A stretch of DNA of 64,000 nt from an uncultured Clostridia bacterium (GTDB lineage: Bacteria > Bacillota > Clostridia > Peptostreptococcales > Anaerovoracaceae), in NCBI GenBank assembly GCA_934256595.1, contig CAKQOW010000005.1:1-64000 (forward strand), written 5' to 3'. This document shows, piece after piece, positions 58,011-64,000 of the stretch (position 1 is the first letter of the stretch; every line of letters begins with the position of its first letter). The notes beneath the pieces were generated by a model, which worked only from the letters and a program-made list of their open reading frames with translations, made no database searches and had not been told where the DNA came from. The translations under genes were made by a program, and so were the position numbers.

Positions 58011-58370
58011 CTACACTCCCAGATACTCAAGCCTGTCCACCCGGACTTCAAGTTCTTCCAGAGTCATTTCTCCTGCTATATACGACTCCAATGCTTCCAT
58101 AAAAATCTCGTCCGGACCGTCTGTGGCTGTTAAAACTATTGCCATCGCCCTTTCAACTCTTTTTCTTCGGATTTCACAAAAATCAATGGAATTATCATTA
58201 ATGATGACTCCTCTCATTTCAAGAATGGTTCTTATCATATTTATAACATATGCAGGTGGATTTCTTCTCTCATGTTCCCAGTCCTTAAGAGTGGATACCG
58301 GAATGTCAAACATATGCGCAAATTTACTCTGACTAAGCCCTGTCTGAATTCTAAGTTCTTTTATACTCAT
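58011..58370 (-). CDS. HTH protein with VbhA-like C-terminus, putative Fic antitoxin
   Basis: A 119-residue protein: XRE helix-turn-helix (about 1-60, LRIQTGLSQSKFAHMFDIPVSTLKDWEH) and a helical tail (ALESYIAGEMTLEELEVRV) like the antitoxin domain that inhibits class I Fic proteins. The usual [ST]xxxE[GN] inhibitory motif is not obvious; TATDG is the nearest segment. It lies directly before Fic (3 bp) in the same direction. It may both repress the operon and mask the toxin. Confidence 0.75.
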   Translation of the reverse strand: MSIKELRIQTGLSQSKFAHMFDIPVSTLKDWEHERRNPPAYVINMIRTILEMRGVIINDNSIDFCEIRRKRVERAMAIVLTATDGPDEIFMEALESYIAGEMTLEELEVRVDRLEYLGV

Positions 58371-58445
58371 ATTCTAGTCTCCTCCTACTCTATATTATAC
58401 GGCATTGCCTACCAATATTCAAGCAGAACTCTGTTTACGGCTAAA

Positions 58446-59855
58446 TCACAAAGAGTCCTGTTTCACATTTTTCTTTTTATCTCCGTTTCTTCTTCCAAAA
58501 GAAAAGAACACCCCTACAGCGCACAGCGCCGTAAATATTATAAACAGAGTGTGAATGGTCTTTATCAGCAGCGCAGGCTCGGCATCTGCTAGTGATGATG
58601 TACCCATATACATACCCACCACCAGAGTTATCACCGCCATACTGGTGGTATGCCCCATGGACCTCATAGTTGCAAGTATTGAGGTTGCAACACCGTAGTC
58701 CTCCTTTTCGACAAGGGACATTACAGCATTGGTATTAGGTGATGAAAATATGGCAAATCCAAGCCCCGTAACTGCAAGCACTGCAATTATATACCACAGC
58801 CCGCTGTCCTCACCTGTGAATATCAGCATAAACAGTCCCGCGGTGCAAAGCCCCATACCTAAGGTTGCAAGCTTAAACGGCGATATTCTGTCCGACAGCC
58901 TGCCCATATACGGCGAAAGTCCTGCCATTATCAGCGGCTGAACTATAAGTATCAGTCCCGCTGTCTGCGAGGTGTATCCCATTACCGACTGTAAATATAT
59001 CGAAAGAAGATAGCTTATCGCAAAGGTCGCTCCGTAGTTTAAAAACGTAGCCGCATTTGAAAGGGAATACGCAAGGCTGTTTCTGAAAAGCCCCACCTTG
59101 ATTACAGGCTCTCTGCTCCTGCTTTCGTGTATCACAAAAACAACTCCAAGCCCTATACCTGCCGCAATCATAAGCCATGTGTATCTGATTGTCGAAAATG
59201 TTGAAAGGCCGAACATAAATCCGAATATCATCAGTACAAACATCACGTTGCCTGCAATGTCAAAGCTGCCGCCCTCTGTTTTTTCCTCTGTTTTTCCGGG
59301 AAGTCTTCTCCACGCGGTAAACCACGAAACAAAGCTTACTGCGGCAATAAATGCAAAGATAAATCTCCAGCCCAGATAGTGATTTATAACGCCGCCGATC
59401 ACAGGTCCCGCCGCAAGTCCCACATATGTCGAAGCCAGCGCATAGCCCAGAACTCTTCCCCTCTCACTTTCCGGAAACGCGCTTATCAGAATTGCATGGT
59501 TTGTCGAAAATATCATCGCTGCTCCCACGCCCTGCATAATCCTCAGGACAAGCAGTATCCAGAGCTTCCATGAAAAAGCTGCCAGCACAGCGCACACCAT
59601 AAATATGAATATACCCGTTTCAAGTATCTTTTTTCTGGATGTAAGGTCGGCTATTCTTCCAAATGGCACAGTAAGCACCGCCAGTGTCAGCATATATCCC
59701 GTCACAATCCAGCCTATAGCCGCAGCACTCACCGCAAATTCCTGATTAAGCGCAGGGATTGAAAGGTTAAGCGCGCTGCCTGTAAATGTGGTTATAAATG
59801 ATGTAATTACCGCTACGCTTACCGTAGCCTTCTGTTTTTTGTCAAATCCGCTCAT
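58446..59855 (-). CDS. MFS multidrug-type transporter (DHA2/EmrB-like)
   Basis: A 469-residue major facilitator with about 14 helices and motif A-like FGRIADLTSRKKIL between helices 2 and 3 and RIMQGVGAAMIFSTN (motif C region in DHA2 transporters). The short cytoplasmic tail is Lys-rich. It exports drugs or metabolites with protons. It stands alone between the Fic module and spoIVA. Confidence 0.9.
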   Translation of the reverse strand: MSGFDKKQKATVSVAVITSFITTFTGSALNLSIPALNQEFAVSAAAIGWIVTGYMLTLAVLTVPFGRIADLTSRKKILETGIFIFMVCAVLAAFSWKLWILLVLRIMQGVGAAMIFSTNHAILISAFPESERGRVLGYALASTYVGLAAGPVIGGVINHYLGWRFIFAFIAAVSFVSWFTAWRRLPGKTEEKTEGGSFDIAGNVMFVLMIFGFMFGLSTFSTIRYTWLMIAAGIGLGVVFVIHESRSREPVIKVGLFRNSLAYSLSNAATFLNYGATFAISYLLSIYLQSVMGYTSQTAGLILIVQPLIMAGLSPYMGRLSDRISPFKLATLGMGLCTAGLFMLIFTGEDSGLWYIIAVLAVTGLGFAIFSSPNTNAVMSLVEKEDYGVATSILATMRSMGHTTSMAVITLVVGMYMGTSSLADAEPALLIKTIHTLFIIFTALCAVGVFFSFGRRNGDKKKNVKQDSL

Positions 59856-59930
59856 AAATCTATTATTGCCTCTATTTCAGATATTATATGTACATCTGTA
59901 ATTCTATACCTGAAATTTAATAAAGGTCAA

Positions 59931-59974
59931 GAAAAAAAGACTTATCGCACTAACGGTCTGTTCCCGTTAATGCG
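59931..59974 (-). terminator. Terminator after spoIVA
   Basis: CGCATTAACGG / CCGTTAGTGCG stem (11 bp with a wobble) followed on the minus strand by TTTTTTT, 14 bp past the stop. Confidence 0.8.
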
Positions 59975-59987
59975 AAAGCCTCTTTGT

Positions 59988-61466
59988 TTACAGCACTATG
60001 CATATAAAGAAATCTCTGCCCTCGTCTGATATCTTCTGGAGAGAGTTCTGTATCTTCACCCTGATATTCTCAGGTACATTTGACAGTTTGTTTTCCATCT
60101 GCTCTGTCACCATCTCCTGCAGAGACTTGCCGAATATATTGGTATCCCATATCTTTGACGGATCTGTTTCAAATTCTGTAAGCAGATATTTTATAAGGTC
60201 CTCAGACTGAGCCTCGCTTCCCACCACAGGCGCAACCTCGGTTGTTATGTCAGTCCGTATAATATGCAGACTCGGCGCCTTTGCCGTCATTCGTATTCCG
60301 AACTTGCTTCCCTGCCTGAAAATCTCAGGCTCCTGCAGCACCATTTCAGACAGCTTAGGCTGGACAATTCCGTAGCCCTTTTCCTCTACCTGCTTCATCG
60401 CATCTTCAAGCTTGTCATAGGCTCGTTTTGATGCCGCAAATTCTTTGAGCAGAGCAAAAAATCTGGCATCATCGGGCACCTCTTCACCCAGCAGTTCCTC
60501 CACAACCCTGTAAAAAAGCCCCGGCTCAAGCTCAAGATTAACCTCTGCGGCGCCTGTTCCGAGATCCATGCTGGCAATGGACACTCCTGTCACAATCTCA
60601 CCGTCTGCAAGCGCAGGAAGCCCCGCCTCTATATCGTCTACAATTTCAAAGCTCTCCGCCCATTTTTTAATATTATCTATCACTGCGGCTTTTATCCAGT
60701 GATCTATATCCACGCCGTCCATGAAGCCCGGCATATTAAAACCTATCTGCGATACAGGGAACTGATAAAGAGCGCTCTGCAGTATTCCGTCAAGATCCGC
60801 CCTGCTCATTTTCATGCAGTCTACGGCCATAACGGGAATTTTGTGTTTTTCCTTTAAAGTCTTTACAAGGTCTGCGGTAAACTTGCTTTCAGGCTCTACG
60901 GAATTTACAATTACCACAAAGGGTTTGCCAAGCTCTTTCAGCTCCTGTATGGTTCTGTCCTCAGCCTCTATGTACGCCTCTCTCCTGAGGTCGCCTATGG
61001 TTCCGTCTGTTGTAACAGCTATTCCTATTGTTGAATGATCGGTTATTACCTTGCGTGTTCCTGTTTCGGCAGCCTCAGCAAAGGTCATTTCCTCATCGCT
61101 CCATGGAGTTCTGACCATTCTGGCCCTGCCCTCCTCCTCGTGACCCATGGCGCCGGGAACAAGATATCCCACGCAGTCCACCATTCTCACCTTGAAGCTT
61201 ACATTGTGGGGAAGTGTCAGAGTAACCGCTTCTGCCGGCACAAATTTAGGCTCTGTGGTTGTTATGGTTTTGCCGCTTCCGCTCTGAGGCAGCTCGTCAA
61301 GCACTCTCTGCCTGACATAAAGATTATCTACATTAGGAAGCACCATAAGATCCATAAATCTTTTGATAAAGGTTGACTTGCCTGTTCTGACGGGGCCTAC
61401 CACCCCTGCATATATGCAGCCCTGTGTTCTTTCCGCTATATTCCCGTATATATCTGAATTATTCAA
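59988..61466 (-). CDS. spoIVA: Stage IV sporulation protein A
   Basis: A 492-residue spore coat morphogenetic ATPase made in the mother cell. The P-loop is GPVRTGKSTFIKRFM (about 24-38), with DCVGYLVPGAMGHEEEGRARM as the switch region, and the C-terminal segment (KIQNSLQKISDEGRDF) needed for spore-surface assembly. It forms the static basement layer of the coat and marks this as a spore former. Its promoter region carries a 12 bp perfect inverted repeat (61482..61508). Confidence 0.95.
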   Translation of the reverse strand: MNNSDIYGNIAERTQGCIYAGVVGPVRTGKSTFIKRFMDLMVLPNVDNLYVRQRVLDELPQSGSGKTITTTEPKFVPAEAVTLTLPHNVSFKVRMVDCVGYLVPGAMGHEEEGRARMVRTPWSDEEMTFAEAAETGTRKVITDHSTIGIAVTTDGTIGDLRREAYIEAEDRTIQELKELGKPFVVIVNSVEPESKFTADLVKTLKEKHKIPVMAVDCMKMSRADLDGILQSALYQFPVSQIGFNMPGFMDGVDIDHWIKAAVIDNIKKWAESFEIVDDIEAGLPALADGEIVTGVSIASMDLGTGAAEVNLELEPGLFYRVVEELLGEEVPDDARFFALLKEFAASKRAYDKLEDAMKQVEEKGYGIVQPKLSEMVLQEPEIFRQGSKFGIRMTAKAPSLHIIRTDITTEVAPVVGSEAQSEDLIKYLLTEFETDPSKIWDTNIFGKSLQEMVTEQMENKLSNVPENIRVKIQNSLQKISDEGRDFFICIVL

Positions 61467-61481
61467 AATAAAGACCTCCCC

Positions 61482-61508
61482 TTAATATACTTGCTACAAG
61501 TATATTAA
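61482..61508. promoter_or_regulatory. 12 bp perfect inverted repeat upstream of spoIVA
   Basis: TTAATATACTTG (61482..61493), CTA, CAAGTATATTAA (61497..61508), placed between the ybgC stop and the spoIVA start. It could be a hairpin in the 5' leader or a regulator site. On the minus strand GAATATT near 61529 is a sigma-E -35-like sequence, but the -10 match is poor. Confidence 0.4.
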
Positions 61509-61532
61509 AGAGAGGTGATTAATATTCTGATA

Positions 61533-61946
61533 TTATTTAATCATTTCCGTAAATTTATCATAAACTTCCGGAAATCTTTTTTTGAGATTAACCGGCAGTC
61601 CGTCAAACAGGAAACAGTGGCTCGTATAACCTGTTGCCGAAAGTTCTCCTGTTCCTTTTATATACACCTGATAATCATATGTCAGTCTGATACCGTTGAA
61701 TTTCTTGATTTTAATGTCGATTTCAAGCTCATCACCGTATTTAAGCGAAGAATGATATCTGGCGTATACGTCTACCACCGGAATGATTATTCCCATGCGT
61801 TCGATCGCATCATAGGGAATACCTCCCTGCTCCATCATATCAAGTCTTGCTTCTTCAAACATACGAATATAGTTGGTGTGATGAACTATTGCCATCTGGT
61901 CTGTTTCATAATAGTTGACCCTGCGGCTGTATCTTTTAAACTGCAT
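61533..61946 (-). CDS. YbgC/FadM-type acyl-CoA thioesterase
   Basis: A 137-residue hotdog thioesterase. The catalytic Asp lies in YYETDQMAIVHHTNYIRMFEEAR (about 12-34), the hallmark of 4-hydroxybenzoyl-CoA-like thioesterases. It hydrolyses short acyl-CoA. It lies 9 bp after the HTH-acyl-CoA ligase gene, so both genes act on CoA thioesters in one operon. Confidence 0.9.
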   Translation of the reverse strand: MQFKRYSRRVNYYETDQMAIVHHTNYIRMFEEARLDMMEQGGIPYDAIERMGIIIPVVDVYARYHSSLKYGDELEIDIKIKKFNGIRLTYDYQVYIKGTGELSATGYTSHCFLFDGLPVNLKKRFPEVYDKFTEMIK

Positions 61947-61955
61947 CTTCCCCTC

Positions 61956-63818
61956 CTAGTCCACATCTGCAATAGCCAGCTTGAGCATACCAAGCTCCAG
62001 ATCATTTATTGCCATTTCCTTTACAAGATAATGCTGCAGCTTGCCTGTTGCCGTCATCGGCAGCTCCTTCACAAATTTATAGTATCTCGGTCTCTTGAAG
62101 GTCGAAAGCATCGGTGAATGTACGCAGAATTTAGCGATTTCGCCTACAGTAAGACTGTCGTCTTCCGGCACTATATATGCAACCACTGCTTCGCCTCTGA
62201 GGCTGTCAGGCACGCCTGCAACTGCAGACTGGTGAACTTTCGGATGTTCATTGAGCACTTCCTCAATTATCGGCGGATAGATATTCTCGCCTCCTGAAAT
62301 GATCATATCATCCTTACGTCCTGCTATTGTAATGTACTGGTTTTTGTCCCATGTTCCAAGATCGCCTGTGTAAAGCCAGCCTTTGTAGAATTTGTTTTTC
62401 TCTTCTTCTTCATTTTTGAAGTAGCTGTAGGAGGATTTAGGAGTACGGATTATAACTTCGCCAACTTCAACTCCGTCCTTCGCCGCAAGCTCATCAGGCT
62501 CGCTTTTGCCGTCCTCTCTGACTTTAACAATTCTTACCTCGTCATCTGTGCAGGAGCTTCCCGCAGTTCCCGACATTTCAGGCAGGTCATACGGTCTTAA
62601 GAAAGTGTTCCAGAAGGACTCTGTAGTGCCGTAGCCGTTGAATATATTAGGCGTCAGGGTTTCCTGCACTTTGATGCAGTCGGCTCTTTCAAACGGCGCG
62701 CCCATTGTAACTATACCTCTTATTGAGGACAGGTCAGCCTGAAATCTCCCCTGAGTTCTTACAAGCATCTTTATTACAGACGGCACCCCTATAAGGAAGG
62801 TAATACCGTATTTTTCCGCATATTTAAGGCTCAGCTGCGGCTGGAAGTTTCTCAGGATAACCACTCTGCCGCCGGCATAAAATGTCGGTGACGGCCCGCC
62901 TGAATGTATGCCGCCTCTGTGAAACCACGGAGTCATATTCATTGTGGTGTCCGTAGTATTCATAGGAAAATGCATCATTACATCGTGACAGGTCAGAACC
63001 TCATTGGCATTGTTTACGGGCACGCCCTTAGGTCTGCCTGTAGTTCCCGAGGTATAAAGCCTCATAACCTCATCATATATATACGGTCTGAAGTCTGTTT
63101 CAGGCTCTGCATCGGAGCTTCCTGCAATATAGTCTTCATATCTGATATGACCCTGCGGAAGCTCTCCCTCGCCTGCCATTATGATAACGTCAGGTCTGTG
63201 GGAGGATATCTCAAGAGCCTTCACTGCATTGTCCTTCATCTCCGAATCATATATATATACCTTAGGGCTGCTGGTTTCTATACATACCGCCGACTCTCCC
63301 GGTGAGAAATTAGGATTTGCCGGACTTGTAACTGCGCCTATCTTCTGCGGCGCAAGATAAGAGAATACAAACTCTCTGCTGTTCGGAAGCTGATAAAGCA
63401 CAACATCCCCCTGCTGCACACCGCCTGCAAGGAGTGCGTTTGAAAGCCTGTTGACGTCTGCATTGAGCTCGTCATAGGTCCATGTGGTTTCATCAACCGG
63501 ATCCACCATAGCCTCCTTGTTTCCGTATTTTCTCACAACGCGCATAAAACCTTTTATGTATGTGAAATCCTCTTCAAACACCTCTCTGAACATATCCTTT
63601 GCCCCGGATGCCTCATAGCCCAGCAGCTCGTCTATCGACACATTAAGCGCCTTTGCCATTTTAAGTGCATACGATACCGTAGGCTCTGCCTGTCCGTAGC
63701 AGTATTTTTTTATCATATTGTAGGTTATGCCTGTTTCATTGGCAAGAACAGTCATATTTATTCCTGCATTTTCTATAGCTTTTTTAAGATTATCTGCAAA
63801 AGTCATTTCTTTGTTCAT
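61956..63818 (-). CDS. Acyl-CoA/AMP ligase with N-terminal XRE HTH domain
   Basis: A 620-residue fusion. Residues 1-65 are an XRE helix-turn-helix (FADNLKKAIENAGINMTVLANETGITYN then SIDELLGYE). Residues 80-610 are a full ANL-type acyl-CoA synthetase: YTSGTTGRPKG (P-loop), GYGTTES, YTGDLG, GRKDDMIISGGENIYP and PMTATGKLQ with the catalytic Lys, so ligase activity should be retained. The acyl chain is unknown. The pairing suggests a regulator that senses or makes an acyl-CoA. ATG 63818 follows AGGAGAGG and a TTGAAT-17-TATACT promoter. Confidence 0.88.
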   Translation of the reverse strand: MNKEMTFADNLKKAIENAGINMTVLANETGITYNMIKKYCYGQAEPTVSYALKMAKALNVSIDELLGYEASGAKDMFREVFEEDFTYIKGFMRVVRKYGNKEAMVDPVDETTWTYDELNADVNRLSNALLAGGVQQGDVVLYQLPNSREFVFSYLAPQKIGAVTSPANPNFSPGESAVCIETSSPKVYIYDSEMKDNAVKALEISSHRPDVIIMAGEGELPQGHIRYEDYIAGSSDAEPETDFRPYIYDEVMRLYTSGTTGRPKGVPVNNANEVLTCHDVMMHFPMNTTDTTMNMTPWFHRGGIHSGGPSPTFYAGGRVVILRNFQPQLSLKYAEKYGITFLIGVPSVIKMLVRTQGRFQADLSSIRGIVTMGAPFERADCIKVQETLTPNIFNGYGTTESFWNTFLRPYDLPEMSGTAGSSCTDDEVRIVKVREDGKSEPDELAAKDGVEVGEVIIRTPKSSYSYFKNEEEEKNKFYKGWLYTGDLGTWDKNQYITIAGRKDDMIISGGENIYPPIIEEVLNEHPKVHQSAVAGVPDSLRGEAVVAYIVPEDDSLTVGEIAKFCVHSPMLSTFKRPRYYKFVKELPMTATGKLQHYLVKEMAINDLELGMLKLAIADVD

Positions 63819-63855
63819 AAAAACCTCTCCTTTTGAACTTTAATTCATAGCATAT

Positions 63856-63884
63856 AGTATATATCTATATATTTTATTATTCAA
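63856..63884 (-). promoter_or_regulatory. Promoter of the HTH-ligase gene
   Basis: TTGAAT (63879..63884), 17 bp, TATACT (63856..63861) on the minus strand, about 37 bp before the start codon. The surrounding AT-rich alternating TATA sequence could hold an operator for its own HTH domain, but no clean palindrome stands out. Confidence 0.6.
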
Positions 63885-63912
63885 GGCAATTATAATTCAG
63901 TTACTCGCACGT

Positions 63913-63941
63913 AAAAAACACAGCACCTGTATGATACTGCG
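63913..63941 (-). terminator. Terminator of the gene at the right edge
   Basis: CGCAGTA / TGCTGTG arms (two wobble pairs) with a run of six T on the minus strand, 11 bp after the stop of the partial gene. Confidence 0.6.
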
Positions 63942-63951
63942 TTTCGTACTA

Positions 63952-64000
63952 CTATTTGTCCTCCGCTTCTTTCAAAAGCTCCGCAAGAATATAGTTTTTG
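63952..64000 (-). CDS. C-terminal end of an unknown gene (partial)
   Basis: The last 15 codons of a minus-strand gene (KNYILAELLKEAEDK, then TAG at 63952..63954), followed by a terminator. Too short to identify; the helical, charged end is common. It is probably a separate gene from the HTH-ligase. Confidence 0.5.
   Translation of the reverse strand, partial: KNYILAELLKEAEDK

Noticed and set aside
1..64000. CRISPR arrays, rRNA operons or replication origins
   Set aside because: I saw no regularly spaced repeats, no rRNA sequence and no DnaA-box cluster; the only tRNA is tRNA-Arg at 38168.

Overview
The window looks like a chromosomal stretch of an anaerobic, endospore-forming member of the Clostridia. 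Evidence for this is the spore genes (spmA, spmB, spoIVA, an AbrB/SpoVT-type regulator), the Bacillota-type tmk-holB-ricT-trmN6 and plsX-rnc-smc-ftsY-der-plsY-gpsA operons, a large U32 peptidase, strong AGGAGG ribosome binding sites and frequent TTG/GTG starts. GC content looks moderate, somewhat above 40%. I cannot name a genus from sequence alone; a relative of the Peptostreptococcales/Anaerovoracaceae is a guess. Most genes are on the minus strand.

Layout. 1-7.3 kb: the start of a PreT-like dehydrogenase subunit, an N-carbamoyl amidohydrolase, then (read leftward from 7.3 kb) a tightly coupled murA-membrane protein-DJ-1-PHP phosphoesterase-LacI-PreA-like operon. 7.4-12.4 kb: AbrB-type regulator, DUF948 protein, spmAB on the plus strand, and the tmk-holB-ricT-trmN6 operon headed by an unlisted 39-residue membrane peptide. 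12.7-20 kb: a C-terminal gene remnant, an alkyltransferase-like protein, U32 peptidase, AI-2E family permease, GNAT, a cation-efflux gene behind an attenuator-like leader, flavoprotein and SDR. 20-26.5 kb: an autoregulated AbrB-ABC exporter operon, a three-gene unit with two double-glycine leader peptides (one Nif11-type and Cys-rich), a 941-residue surface protein and a TetR regulator with a perfect palindrome. 26.6-33.3 kb: an accessory zone with an AbiE toxin-antitoxin pair, duplicated HTH-membrane genes, a Bce-type two-component system, two IS66-type ends, a lipoprotein and a hicB gene broken by a stop codon. 33.3-41 kb: M28 peptidase lipoprotein, a MoaA-like protein lacking the Fe-S motif, YfcE phosphodiesterase, nitroreductase, thioesterase, tRNA-Arg, a diguanylate cyclase and an HTH/small-ORF divergent pair.

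41-47.7 kb: a PhoB/PhoR-like pair and a Na/Pi cotransporter preceded by a PhoP-box-like direct repeat; then metY-metA (O-acetylhomoserine route to methionine/homocysteine). The metYA leader is the most notable find. Behind a consensus promoter it carries a 24-codon leader peptide with five Met codons within seven, an antiterminator pairing and a mutually exclusive intrinsic terminator just before the metY ribosome binding site. It has the layout of a methionine-specific translation-coupled attenuator. 47.8-57.1 kb: a third double-glycine peptide (Asn-rich) and the phospholipid/chromosome/cell-envelope operon. 57.2-64 kb: a Fic-HTH module, MFS exporter, spoIVA, a YbgC thioesterase and an acyl-CoA ligase fused to an N-terminal HTH domain.
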